DNA from: an uncultured Clostridia bacterium
GTDB taxonomy: Bacteria; Bacillota; Clostridia; Oscillospirales; CAG-272
Length of the DNA: 16,039 nucleotides
Direction of reading: 5' to 3'
Assembly (NCBI GenBank): GCA_947624945.1
Contig: CANQMJ010000052.1
Location: forward strand, 1-16,039
Both the position numbers and the translations under genes were made by a program. The notes beneath the pieces were generated by a model that worked only from the letters and a program-made list of their open reading frames with translations, had not been told where the DNA came from and ran no database searches. This document shows positions 1 to 7,249 of the stretch, in pieces. Positions within the stretch are counted from its first letter, which is position 1, and each line of letters opens with the position of its first letter.

Positions 1-219
1 GTCGGGCTGATAGGAGAGCTCCGTAGCCTGCGTATCAGCGGGACCCTGCGTTTCGTCGCCGCCGGGAGCCTGTGTTCCGTCGCCGCCGGGAGCATTCGTA
101 CCGCCGCCAGAAGGAGCGTTGGTGCCGCCGCCTGTCGGTCCGTCGTCCTTGTCGCATGCTGCAAACGCCATGAGCATCATAGCCGCGACGAGCAGCAGAG
201 CGATCAATTTCTTGGTCAT
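1..219 (-). CDS. Lipoprotein, N-terminal part only (3' end beyond the left edge)
   Basis: The 73 visible residues begin with a lipoprotein signal peptide (MTKK, a hydrophobic stretch, then the lipobox AFAAC), so Cys22 should be lipidated and the protein anchored outside the membrane. It is followed by a flexible spacer of roughly four tandem GGxxTxAP-type units (about residues 28-60), then acidic and polar residues up to the edge. The start is fixed by GGAGG at 229-233, nine bases upstream, and by a strong promoter further up. Spacers of this kind are common just after the Cys in clostridial ABC-transporter substrate-binding lipoproteins, so that is the likeliest class, but no functional domain lies inside the window. 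A different reading frame through this stretch gives an Arg-rich protein, which I take to be spurious. Confidence 0.85.
   Translation of the reverse strand, partial: MTKKLIALLLVAAMMLMAFAACDKDDGPTGGGTNAPSGGGTNAPGGDGTQAPGGDETQGPADTQATELSYQPD
40..132 (-). repeat. Tandem repeat encoding a Gly/Thr/Ala/Pro spacer
   Basis: Imperfect in-frame repeats of about 24 bases encode successive GGxxTNAP / GGDxTQxP units between the lipid-anchor Cys and the unseen mature domain. Such repeats expand and contract easily and mainly set how far the domain stands from the membrane. Confidence 0.7.
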
Positions 220-303
220 TTTGTTTTTCCTCCAAACAAATTTTTTTGTCGCGGACGACCGCTCGGAACGGAATTCCAACGGCGCTGTCCTGTGATATAA
301 GTA

Positions 304-332
304 ATTCTATCATAGTATTAGAGTTTTGTCAA
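304..332 (-). promoter_or_regulatory. Sigma-A-type promoter of the left-edge lipoprotein gene
   Basis: Reading leftwards, the -35 box TTGACA (327-332) is exact and is separated by 17 bases from the -10 box TAGAAT (304-309). Transcription should start near 297, leaving a leader of about 78 bases before the ATG at 219. The DNA upstream of the -35 box is AT-rich. Confidence 0.85.
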
Positions 333-410
333 TCTAAAATTGATATTTTTCTACAAATTGATTTGAGCGGCGTAATTATTTGCAGTAAAGACCGACCGTG
401 CGCCGCCCGA

Positions 411-464
411 CGCAAAGCAAAACGCGGGGCAAAAGCTCCTTTTCAAAAGAGCATTTACCCCGCG
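411..464 (-). terminator. Rho-independent terminator of the rnz / SGNH / LOG operon
   Basis: On the minus strand a stem begins with CGCGGGG (458-464) and closes with CCCCGCG (423-429). The inner arms also pair (AAA with TTT, GCTC with GAGC), giving about 16 pairs with one mismatch around a TTTTGAAAAG loop. It is followed by TTTTGCTTT (411-422 region). It begins four bases after the stop codon of the LOG gene. Confidence 0.85.
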
Positions 465-468
465 CATT

Positions 469-1011
469 TCATTTGTAATATTCCGCGAAATACGACATCG
501 CCTCGTCCGCCGTGCCGCAGAATCTGCACAACGTCAGATTCGCCGCGTCCATGAAGCCCTCGTATACGGTGTCCTCGAGCAGCGCCCGAAGCGCGTCGTA
601 GCAGCCGCCGACGTTATAGACCGCTATCGGCTTGTGCATCTGGTCGAGCTGGCAGAGGACGAGCGCTTCAAAAAATTCTTCATATGTACCTATGCCGCCC
701 GGCAGGACGGCGAACGCGTCGGCTCCGTCCTCGAGCTGCGCCTTGCGCTCCCTCATCGTGTCCGTGTATATGAACCGCGTACACGACTTATAAAGTATGT
801 CGCCCGTGTCGAAGAACGTCGGCGCGACCCCGACTATGACGCCGCCCGCCTCGTCGGCTCCGCGCGCCGCCTCGCCCATGACGCCGTGCGCGCCGCCGCC
901 GAACCACAGCTCGTGACCCGCTTCTGCGAGCGCGCGTCCGAATTCATGCGCGGCGTCGAGGTATTCCCGCCGTATGCGGTCGCTCGACGCGCCGAAAACG
1001 CATATCTTCAT
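469..1011 (-). CDS. LOG-family (TIGR00730-type) nucleotide 5'-monophosphate phosphoribohydrolase
   Basis: The 180-residue product is a full-length member of the LOG / lysine-decarboxylase-like family, Rossmann-fold proteins that hydrolyse nucleoside or cytokinin 5'-monophosphates to free base and ribose 5-phosphate. Visible signatures are the N-terminal strand KICVFGASS (2-10), the GGGAHGVMG loop (38-46), MRERK (86-90) and the diagnostic PGGIGTYEE (104-112). I start at 1011 rather than at an ATG 27 bases further upstream because AGGAGG (1019-1024) is correctly spaced before it and the ATG overlaps the previous stop codon as ATGA. It is therefore translationally coupled to the SGNH lipoprotein and is the last gene of its operon. 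The natural substrate in bacteria is often unknown, and nothing here narrows it. Confidence 0.93.
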   Translation of the reverse strand: MKICVFGASSDRIRREYLDAAHEFGRALAEAGHELWFGGGAHGVMGEAARGADEAGGVIVGVAPTFFDTGDILYKSCTRFIYTDTMRERKAQLEDGADAFAVLPGGIGTYEEFFEALVLCQLDQMHKPIAVYNVGGCYDALRALLEDTVYEGFMDAANLTLCRFCGTADEAMSYFAEYYK

Positions 1012-2057
1012 TCGTAGTCCTCCTTTAATATATCGCATATCACGTCCGCGATGACGCGGTGCCCTTCCCTTGTCGGATGCGGGTCGAAGCCCGAAAACGT
1101 CGTCGTGCCGCCGACCGTTCCCGCGTTGACGAGCCCGTATCTGCCGTCAAACGCCGCGTACACGTCCGCGACCTCGTAGCCGAGCTTGTCGGCGTTTGCT
1201 ATTATTATATCGTTGAGCCTGCCGACGAGCCTGTCGGACTCGTCCGCCATCGTCGTTTTCACGACGGCGAAGTCGAGCGTCAGGTCGAAATTCGCATACG
1301 GACTGTAAACCGTCTGGAATATTATCCTCGCGTCCGGCGCTTTCGCGCGCAACAGCGCAATGATGTTAGGCAGATCGCGCTCGAAATCGGCGATGCCCGC
1401 CTCCGTTTCCTCCGTGAAGCTCGCGTAAAGCGCCGTGTTCAGCTCCGCCGCCATATCCCTGTCGCCGACGAGCAGATTGAGCGTGTACTGCGTCAGCATC
1501 GTCACCGACGGGCCGAGCACGTTGTTCGCACCGATGCTGACCGTTATGAGCTCCGCGCCTTCAAGCTCCGGTGCGAATCCGGCGACGAGGTTGTCTATGA
1601 GTCCCCCGCTCGTAAGCCCGTTTATGCCGTAATTGGTGCATGCGCAGCCGCGCGCCGAATGCTCGTCGAGATACGACTCCACGAGCGTCGAATATCTGTC
1701 CGCTTCCACATTTTCAAGCGCGTATCCGAACGCGATCGAGTCGCCGAGCGCGACGTATCCGATCTCGTCCTGCGGCTCCGCCGAAACGTCGACTATGTTC
1801 GTTTCCGTCGTCGGCTCAGTCTCGGTCACGGGTTCAGTCTCCGTCACCGGTTCGGTTTCGGTGACAGGCTCTGTCTCCGTGACTGTCACAGCTTCGGTAT
1901 CGGTCGTGACCGGTTCCGACGCGTCGGTATCGAACGTATCAACCGTGTCGACAGTATCGACCGTGTCCGTATCTTTTTCCGTCCCGTGTCCGCACGACGC
2001 GAGCGATGCCAAAAGTACCAGCGCCGCGACCGCGCATATTATACGTTTTATTATCAT
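1008..2057 (-). CDS. SGNH/GDSL-hydrolase lipoprotein
   Basis: This 349-residue exported lipoprotein has a signal peptide ending in LASC (Cys22), a low-complexity spacer (residues 29-86) and an SGNH hydrolase domain (about 98-349). The family's catalytic blocks are present: GDSIAFGY with nucleophile Ser107 (block I), NYGINGLTSGG (142-152, block II), SIGANN (174-179, block III) and FDPHPTREGH (324-333, block V, likely His327 with Asp325). Family members are esterases, lipases or acetyl-esterases. A surface-anchored form suggests deacylation of a polysaccharide, cell-wall or dietary ester outside the cell, but the substrate is an inference. Its ATG overlaps the rnz stop codon (ATGA at 2054-2057) and its own stop overlaps the LOG start, so all three genes are probably translated as one unit. 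Confidence 0.93.
   Translation of the reverse strand: MIIKRIICAVAALVLLASLASCGHGTEKDTDTVDTVDTVDTFDTDASEPVTTDTEAVTVTETEPVTETEPVTETEPVTETEPTTETNIVDVSAEPQDEIGYVALGDSIAFGYALENVEADRYSTLVESYLDEHSARGCACTNYGINGLTSGGLIDNLVAGFAPELEGAELITVSIGANNVLGPSVTMLTQYTLNLLVGDRDMAAELNTALYASFTEETEAGIADFERDLPNIIALLRAKAPDARIIFQTVYSPYANFDLTLDFAVVKTTMADESDRLVGRLNDIIIANADKLGYEVADVYAAFDGRYGLVNAGTVGGTTTFSGFDPHPTREGHRVIADVICDILKEDYE
1800..1973 (-). repeat. Period-18 and period-9 repeats coding an acidic Thr/Glu/Asp spacer
   Basis: Two adjacent in-frame repeat tracts lie inside the SGNH lipoprotein. A DTV-type 9-base repeat (1923-1973, residues 29-45) is followed by an ETEPVT-type 18-base repeat (1800-1877, residues 61-86, about four copies). 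Together they form a strongly acidic, Thr-rich tether between the lipid anchor and the enzyme. The tract is a likely site of length variation between strains. Confidence 0.85.
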
Positions 2058-2974
2058 TCCGTTTCCTCTTCATCGAATCTTATCGATTCGGAGATGCCGT
2101 CATAGCCGAGCGTCGTATTCGGGAACACCGCCCTCGCCTCGCTGATGTAGGACTCGGGGTCGGGCATCGACGGGCTGTAATGCGTCAGCCAGAACCGACG
2201 CGGCTGCGCCTCTTTCGCAAGTGATGCCGCCTCCGAAAACGTCATATGCTTCGCCTTTACCGCCTTTTCCTGCTTGTCCTCGTCGCCGTACATGCCCTCG
2301 CATATGAAAAGATCGGCGTCCGCCGCCTGCTCGGCGATGACGCGGACGGGACGCGTATCGGTGCAGTACGTGACCTTGATGCCGCGTCTGTCGGGACCGA
2401 GCACCATGTCGCGTGTATACTCAACGCCGTCATATATCGCCGTCGGTTCCTTTTGCAGACGGCTCCACACCGCCATCGGCACGCCGTTTTCGCGCGCTTT
2501 CGCGACGTCGAACTTGCCTACGCGCGGGATATTGACCGTATATCCGTAGCACGGCAGCGTGTGACTGACGCGAAACGAAGTTATTGTGAATCCGTGCATC
2601 GTCACGGTCTCTGCCCTCTCCGTTATCGGACGGCAAACTACCTCGAACGGCAGCTCCGGCGCTATCGTCAACAGCGCCCTCACGTACCGCTCTATCTGCG
2701 CGGGACCGATTATCGTGACGGGTTCGGTGCGTCCCTCGCCGCCCATTGAAAGAAGCAGTCCGGGCAGTCCGCTTATGTGGTCGGCGTGATAATGCGTTAT
2801 GCATATGACCGATATCGGCTTGAACGGCAGCGACGCTTCTTTCATCGCGATCTGCGTGCCCTCGCCGCAGTCGATGAGCATGCATTTGCCGTTATATCTC
2901 ATCATGCACGACGTGAGCCATCTGTTTTTGAGCGGTATCGTCCCACCGCATCCGGCGAGCGTCACATCAAGCAT
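2054..2974 (-). CDS. rnz: Ribonuclease Z
   Basis: This is a 306-residue metallo-beta-lactamase-fold endonuclease that trims the 3' trailer of tRNA precursors lacking an encoded CCA. The length is normal for the short form. Metal ligands are recognisable: the THYHADH motif (60-66, giving His61, His63, Asp65, His66), His138 in RVSHT, Asp206 in TDTRP and His265 in LTHYSP, plus the HMTFSEA motif (243-249) typical of RNase Z. An N-terminal GCGGT turn (8-12) and DCGEGTQ (35-41) are also family hallmarks. The ATG at 2974 is preceded by AGAGAGG (2982-2988) and a strong promoter. It is the first gene of an operon with the SGNH lipoprotein and the LOG gene, an arrangement with no obvious functional logic. 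Confidence 0.95.
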   Translation of the reverse strand: MLDVTLAGCGGTIPLKNRWLTSCMMRYNGKCMLIDCGEGTQIAMKEASLPFKPISVICITHYHADHISGLPGLLLSMGGEGRTEPVTIIGPAQIERYVRALLTIAPELPFEVVCRPITERAETVTMHGFTITSFRVSHTLPCYGYTVNIPRVGKFDVAKARENGVPMAVWSRLQKEPTAIYDGVEYTRDMVLGPDRRGIKVTYCTDTRPVRVIAEQAADADLFICEGMYGDEDKQEKAVKAKHMTFSEAASLAKEAQPRRFWLTHYSPSMPDPESYISEARAVFPNTTLGYDGISESIRFDEEETE

Positions 2975-3018
2975 CGCTAAACCTCTCTACACATAAATTG
3001 TTGACTCTTTACGTGAAA

Positions 3019-3047
3019 AGTATAACACAGACGCGGCGATTTTTCAA
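3019..3047 (-). promoter_or_regulatory. Sigma-A-type promoter of the rnz operon
   Basis: Read leftwards, TTGAAA (3042-3047) and TATACT (3019-3024) are separated by 17 bases. The expected start near 3012 leaves a leader of about 38 bases before the rnz ATG. Confidence 0.8.
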
Positions 3048-3115
3048 GTTATATCTTCTCGGGCGAAAATATCGCAAATTTCAAAAAAAGACGTGCATGA
3101 TCGGCGCAAATATGA

Positions 3116-3186
3116 TATACTTAATGCGGCACACGCCGCAAATGCAAAAGATGTCCGCATTTGCTCGATTTTCTACCGCCGGTAGA
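3116..3186. other. Intergenic block with three inverted repeats and a possible extended -10 box
   Basis: In the 330-base gap between rnz and the DegV gene, three small inverted repeats lie close together: GCGGC/GCCGC with a 4-base loop (3126-3139), GCAAATGC/GCATTTGC with an 11-base loop (3138-3164), and TCTACCG/CGGTAGA around one base (3172-3186). A TGATATACT sequence (3113-3121) just before them resembles an extended -10 box on the plus strand, with no good -35. This could be a small structured RNA or operator DNA. I see no open reading frame here with a ribosome binding site. Confidence 0.3.
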
Positions 3187-3239
3187 GACGCATTGACCGC
3201 ACGTAGACAGCATGGCACAAACCGTCGACCCCCGTTTTA

Positions 3240-3269
3240 TTGACCTTTCCGCGCGCCCGGTGCTATAAT
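3240..3269 (+). promoter_or_regulatory. Sigma-A-type promoter of the degV / rRNA methyltransferase operon
   Basis: TTGACC (3240-3245) and an exact TATAAT (3264-3269) lie 18 bases apart, and TG one base before the -10 makes it an extended -10. Transcription should begin near 3276, about 29 bases before the ATG. Confidence 0.9.
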
Positions 3270-3304
3270 TGCAACGGTAAACGAAAGTCAAACGGAGGCA
3301 CTAC

Positions 3305-4174
3305 ATGCCGTTTCTCATCTACGCCGATTGCAGCGCCAATCTCCCGCCGAAGCTCGCGAAGGAGCACGACATCAAAATAATCCCGTGTACATACAGCGTC
3401 GACGGCGTCCCCGTCAGCTACGACGGCGACCTCGACCACTTTGACTTCAAGTCGTACTACGACTCGCTTCGCGCGGGCGCCGTCGTGACGACGTCGCTTT
3501 ACAATCAGCACACGTTCATCAACGCGTTCGCACCCGAGCTCGGCAAAGGGTACGATATCGTCTACATCAGCATGTCGAGCGGCATATCGGGCACGTACCA
3601 TTCGTCGACTCTCGTCGCGTCTCATCTTATTAGCGAGTTCCCGGGTCGCGTCGTGCGCACCGTCGACTCAAAGGGCGCGGGACTCGGCATAGGTCTTCTC
3701 TGCTGCCTCTGCGACGACTACCGCCGCGGCGGCATGACGGCGGACGAAGCCGCCGACAGGCTCGACGGCGACGTCGGGAGGCTCTGCCAGTATTTCACCG
3801 TCGATGATCTTATGTTTTTGCGTCGCACGGGACGCATAAGCACACCTCTCGCCGCGATAGGCACGCTTCTCGGCATAAAGCCGATGCTGTGGGGCGACGA
3901 GACGGGTCATATCGTCGAGTGCGGCAAGTACCGCGGACGCAGGCGCGTCATCGATGCGATAATCGAAAAATATAAAACTAAGGCGCATCACGTCGAAGAA
4001 CAGCGTGTGTTCATTTCTCACGGCGACTGCGCCGACGACGCCGAGGAGATACGGCGTCGCATACTCGAGTTTTCAAAGCCGAAAGAACTGTATGTATGCC
4101 CGCACGAGCCGCTGACCGGCTCACACGTCGGTCCCGGCATGCTGTCCCTGTTCTTCCTCGGTGACAGCAGATAA
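3305..4174 (+). CDS. DegV family fatty-acid-binding protein (FakB-like)
   Basis: The 289-residue product is a full-length DegV protein. Characterised members (FakB) hold a fatty acid so that the kinase FakA can phosphorylate it for entry into phospholipid synthesis. Family motifs are present: DCSANLP (8-14), VTTSLYN (61-67), SSGISGTYHSS (91-101), LMFLRRTGRIS (169-179) and the C-terminal GSHVGPGMLSLFFLG (272-286), whose His is near the bound carboxylate in known structures. The second motif is more often TSQPS, so its SLYN form is slightly unusual. GGAGG (3294-3298) fixes the start. No fakA partner is in the window. The rRNA methyltransferase gene follows after 25 bases and is probably co-transcribed. 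Confidence 0.95.
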   Translation: MPFLIYADCSANLPPKLAKEHDIKIIPCTYSVDGVPVSYDGDLDHFDFKSYYDSLRAGAVVTTSLYNQHTFINAFAPELGKGYDIVYISMSSGISGTYHSSTLVASHLISEFPGRVVRTVDSKGAGLGIGLLCCLCDDYRRGGMTADEAADRLDGDVGRLCQYFTVDDLMFLRRTGRISTPLAAIGTLLGIKPMLWGDETGHIVECGKYRGRRRVIDAIIEKYKTKAHHVEEQRVFISHGDCADDAEEIRRRILEFSKPKELYVCPHEPLTGSHVGPGMLSLFFLGDSR

Positions 4175-4199
4175 AATACACAACTACAAGCGAGGACTT

Positions 4200-5408
4200 A
4201 TGGCGAGAGATCATGCGAAATTCACTGTGACCGAAAAATGCGAGCGCTCGCTGCGCTCCGGTCACGTCTGGGTATACGGCGAGGAGGTCACCGCCGTCGA
4301 CGGCGAATACGAAAACGGCACCGTCGTAGACGTTTATTCGCAGAAATGCAAATGGCTCGGCGCTGGATTTGTCAACGACAACTCGAAAATACGCGTCCGC
4401 ATACTTTCCCGCAATCCGAATGACAAATTCGACCGCGAGTTTTTCCGCCGCCGTCTCGACTACGCGATACGATACCGCAGGCAGGTCATGGGCGATGACT
4501 TCGACGCGTGCCGTCTCGTTTTCGGCGAGGCGGACGGACTGCCCGGTCTGACCGTCGACCGCTTCGGCGACATACTCGTCACAGAGGTGCTCTCGCTCGG
4601 CTGCGACAAGATCCGCGACGTAATATACGGCGAGCTCGTCTCGCTGCTCGCCGACATCGGCGTGACAGTCCGCGCCATATACGAGCGCAGCGACTCGCCC
4701 CTGCGCGATAAGGAAGGACTTCCCCGCTTTACGGGCTATGTGTACGGCGATGGCGGCGGTCACGTCACGATAAGCGAAAACGGCATACTCTACGACGTCG
4801 ACTACGAGGGCGGACAAAAGACCGGCTTCTTCCTCGATCAAAAATACAACCGCGCGGCTGCGGCACGTATAGCGCCGGGACTGCGCGTCCTCGACTGCTT
4901 CACACATACGGGCGCTTTCGCACTCAACTGTGCGCGTGCGGGAGCCGCGTCGGTGCTCGCCGTCGACATATCGCGCGACGCCCTCGACTCCGCGAGAAAA
5001 AACGCGTCGCTGAACGGACTTGACGGCAGCGTCGAGTTTTTGGAGTGCGACGTCTTCGACTACCTGACCGAGCTGTCCGCGTCGAAATCGCACATGTTCG
5101 ACTACATTATCCTCGACCCGCCCGCATTCACCAAGAGCACCGCCACCGTCGGGAGCGCATACCGCGGCTACAAGGACATCAACATGCGCGCGATGAAGTC
5201 TCTGCCGCGCGGCGGCTACCTCGCCACATGCTCGTGCTCGCATTTCATGAAGGACGACATGTTCCGTCGCATGCTCGCCGACGCCGCATCGGACGCCGCC
5301 GTCAGCCTGCGCCAGATAGAGGCGCGTCGGCAGTCGCCCGACCACCCGATCCTGTGGGGCGTGCCCGAGACCGAATATCTGAAATTTTACATATTCCAAA
5401 TAGTGTAA
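4200..5408 (+). CDS. rlmI: RlmI-like class I SAM-dependent rRNA (cytosine-C5) methyltransferase
   Basis: This 402-residue enzyme matches the COG1092 / RlmI family, which methylates carbon 5 of a cytosine in 23S rRNA. In order it has an N-terminal PUA-like RNA-binding region (about 1-80, with SGHVWVYGEEV), a central EEHUD-like region, and a Rossmann methyltransferase domain with the SAM motif VLDCFTHTG (230-238), the catalytic motif DPPAF (306-310) and the TCSCS motif (343-347) that carries the likely catalytic cysteine. I start at the ATG at 4200, preceded by GCGAGG (4190-4195). A GTG at 4161 would add 13 residues overlapping the DegV end and lacks family support. The exact target base cannot be proved from sequence. 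A terminator follows directly. Confidence 0.92.
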   Translation: MARDHAKFTVTEKCERSLRSGHVWVYGEEVTAVDGEYENGTVVDVYSQKCKWLGAGFVNDNSKIRVRILSRNPNDKFDREFFRRRLDYAIRYRRQVMGDDFDACRLVFGEADGLPGLTVDRFGDILVTEVLSLGCDKIRDVIYGELVSLLADIGVTVRAIYERSDSPLRDKEGLPRFTGYVYGDGGGHVTISENGILYDVDYEGGQKTGFFLDQKYNRAAAARIAPGLRVLDCFTHTGAFALNCARAGAASVLAVDISRDALDSARKNASLNGLDGSVEFLECDVFDYLTELSASKSHMFDYIILDPPAFTKSTATVGSAYRGYKDINMRAMKSLPRGGYLATCSCSHFMKDDMFRRMLADAASDAAVSLRQIEARRQSPDHPILWGVPETEYLKFYIFQIV

Positions 5409-5422
5409 ACAGCATAAAATAT

Positions 5423-5462
5423 CGGGAGAGAAGGCGATCTGCCGTTCTCTCCCGTTTTTTTT
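5423..5462 (+). terminator. Rho-independent terminator after the rRNA methyltransferase gene
   Basis: The arms CGGGAGAGAA (5423-5432) and TTCTCTCCCG (5445-5454) pair perfectly, with an inner GGC/GCC extension, and are followed by eight T residues (5455-5462). The convergent minus-strand gene ends at 5482. On that strand the hairpin is followed only by GATATTTTA, so it is a weaker terminator in that direction. Confidence 0.93.
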
Positions 5463-5481
5463 ACATAAAGTTGCGCACGCA

Positions 5482-7215
5482 TCAATATGCGTTCTTGTCC
5501 TCTTCGACGAGCAGACTGCCGAGACGCGAGCGGTTGCCGAGCGCGCCCGTCGTCCAGCGCTCGAGCATGCTGTGCGCGTCGTCGTAATACGATATGCAGC
5601 CCTCCGCTATAACGTCGTAGTTGTATATCCCCGACTCAAAGTCGAACACGCGGTCCTTCGCCGCCGTCACCTTGACCATGATGCCGAGCTCGGAGAGGTC
5701 CTGCTGTATCGACTGCGCGATCGCTATATCGCGCGTCGTATCCTTCGTCAGATACGACAGCGTGAAGCGGTACGCGGGATCGAGCTTGCCGTCGCCGTCG
5801 TCGTCCATGCCGAGCGATTTTATGATCTTTTGCGCCTCCGCTCGGTTTTCCTCCGTCGACGCGCTGTAATACCCGCCGTCGGGGAACGGATACTTGTGCG
5901 TTTTCGTGTCGCGCCTGTACATACCGCCGAGCGTCGAATACGGCACCGCCGACGTCGCCGCGCCTTCTCCGTTCGCAGTTATATTTTTAACTATATATTC
6001 CCTGTCGATGTAAAGCGACACGGCGCGGCGCAGCTGTGCCGCGCGTTCCGCCTCCATACCGCTGAAAACGGACGAGTTGAAGTCGAACGCCAAATAATAT
6101 ACGCCGCACACGTCGTCTGAATGATACTCCGACGTGCCCGCGAGCTCCGTATGGTTCGCCGACGGCACAACGCCGAGATAGTCGAGCTCTCCCGTCGCGT
6201 ACCTCGCGTACTCCCCGCCGGAGTCGCTGCTGAACAAAAATTCGAGCGACGACAGCGAGACGTTCGCGTTGTCGTAAAACCTGTCGTTTTTGCGGTAGAT
6301 GTATCTGCCCTCCGATATGCCCGTGTACACGAACGCGCCCGACACGACATAGCTCATTTTGTTCGTCCACGCGTCGGGGTCGATTATATTGCCGTAGATG
6401 TCCATGTACCCGTCCGCGCCCTCGACGCACGATTCATTGACGGGATAAAACGCCGAAAACGCGCAAAGCTCGATAAAATAGTCGCACGGCGCCGCAAGCG
6501 TCACGGTCAGAACCGTGTCCGTCTCATCCGCCTCAAGCATCAGCTTGCCCGAGTCCTCGTCGCGCGCGATTATATCGAACAGCTCGCGGTACGGACTGTT
6601 CGTCGCCGGATCCGCAGCGCGCCGCCATGAATATACAAAATCGGATGCGCCGAGCGCGCTGCCGTCCGACCACACGAGTCCTGTCGGGAGCTTAAACGTG
6701 TAGACGAGCGCATCGTCCGATATGTCGTACGATTCGCACAGCGCGTTCACTATCGCGCCGTCCGCGTCAAAGCGGAAAAGTCCCGCGAACGTGTTTGCCA
6801 CGACCGTCAGCGCCTCCGACGTCGCTGCGAGCGCCGGGTCGAAGCTGTCGGCGACGTCTCCGAGATATGCCGTCACGACGTTGTCCTCCGCCGCCGTCGA
6901 CGCGTACACGAACGATTTCGCGCCGTAGTGCGTCTGATATACTCCCGTAAGCGTACTCTTCTGCAAATACGCGTCTCTGTAGTCGTAGAGCGGCACGACG
7001 CACGACGTCGACATCAGCATATCCTCCGCCTCGTGAAGCAGATTTTCGCGCTCATGCGTCGCCGTCTCCGCCCTCGCGGCGGCGACGAGCTCGTCATACT
7101 TCGTCCAGTCTATCGGGTCGATACCTCGCACGCCGCCTCCGCACGACGAAAGCGCCGCCGCGGCGCTGAGTGCGGCAAGCGCCGCGCATATGGTTCGACA
7201 GAGTCTGTTTTTCAA
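5482..7215 (-). CDS. Peptide ABC transporter substrate-binding lipoprotein (SBP_bac_5 / OppA-like), apparently circularly permuted
   Basis: The 577-residue lipoprotein has a signal peptide ending in LSSC (Cys25). The body is clearly the oligopeptide-binding family: NVVTAYLGDVADSFDPAL (112-129), LVWSDGS, DFVYSWRRAADP, FYPVNES, IDREYIV and IAQSIQQDLSELGI, ending with AHSMLERWTTG and 22 further residues. The odd part is order. The block DWTKYDELV ... EAEDMLM ... VVPLYDYRDAYLQKS ... GAKSFVYA (residues 36-105) is what normally forms the extreme C-terminus of these proteins, following the WTTG motif. Here it sits between the lipobox and the usual mature N-terminus, and nothing replaces it at the end. 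I choose a TTG start at 7215, which gives a normal signal peptide and has CGAGG-type Shine-Dalgarno (7225-7229) nine bases upstream. An ATG at 7236 has none. No permease or ATPase is nearby. The CBS-domain gene lies 34 bases upstream. Confidence 0.9.
   Translation of the reverse strand: MKNRLCRTICAALAALSAAAALSSCGGGVRGIDPIDWTKYDELVAAARAETATHERENLLHEAEDMLMSTSCVVPLYDYRDAYLQKSTLTGVYQTHYGAKSFVYASTAAEDNVVTAYLGDVADSFDPALAATSEALTVVANTFAGLFRFDADGAIVNALCESYDISDDALVYTFKLPTGLVWSDGSALGASDFVYSWRRAADPATNSPYRELFDIIARDEDSGKLMLEADETDTVLTVTLAAPCDYFIELCAFSAFYPVNESCVEGADGYMDIYGNIIDPDAWTNKMSYVVSGAFVYTGISEGRYIYRKNDRFYDNANVSLSSLEFLFSSDSGGEYARYATGELDYLGVVPSANHTELAGTSEYHSDDVCGVYYLAFDFNSSVFSGMEAERAAQLRRAVSLYIDREYIVKNITANGEGAATSAVPYSTLGGMYRRDTKTHKYPFPDGGYYSASTEENRAEAQKIIKSLGMDDDGDGKLDPAYRFTLSYLTKDTTRDIAIAQSIQQDLSELGIMVKVTAAKDRVFDFESGIYNYDVIAEGCISYYDDAHSMLERWTTGALGNRSRLGSLLVEEDKNAY
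6901..7110 (-). other. Displaced C-terminal block within the peptide-binding protein
   Basis: This stretch encodes residues 36-105 of the lipoprotein at 5482-7215. Its motifs (DWTKYDEL, LLHEAEDMLM, CVVPLYDYRDAYLQKS, GAKSFVYA) are the standard C-terminal end of clostridial SBP_bac_5 proteins. It is joined by a six-residue linker (STAAED) to the standard mature N-terminus NVVTAYLGDV, with no second signal peptide between the two. Confidence 0.75.
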
Positions 7216-7249
7216 GCTCACACACCTCGTTTGCATACGTGAAAGCGGT

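Noticed and set aside
246..554. A 102-codon plus-strand frame across the lipoprotein promoter and LOG terminator
   Set aside because: It covers a promoter, a terminator and the end of the LOG gene on the other strand, so it is not a real gene.
1800..1973. Short direct repeats considered as a CRISPR array
   Set aside because: The repeats are 9 and 18 bases long with no unique spacers and read in frame as a protein tether.
1633..2145. A Ser/Val/Thr-repeat open frame on the plus strand
   Set aside because: It is the antisense reading of the repeat spacer in the SGNH lipoprotein. The repeat keeps other frames open by chance.
2998..3243. An 81-codon plus-strand frame in the rnz-degV gap
   Set aside because: It has no Shine-Dalgarno, runs across the rnz promoter on the opposite strand, and its product is basic and without family features.
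4011..5399. A 462-codon minus-strand open frame opposite the rRNA methyltransferase gene
   Set aside because: Same reason: it lies over an intact RlmI-like gene and encodes an unmotivated Arg/Val/Ala-rich protein with no ribosome site.
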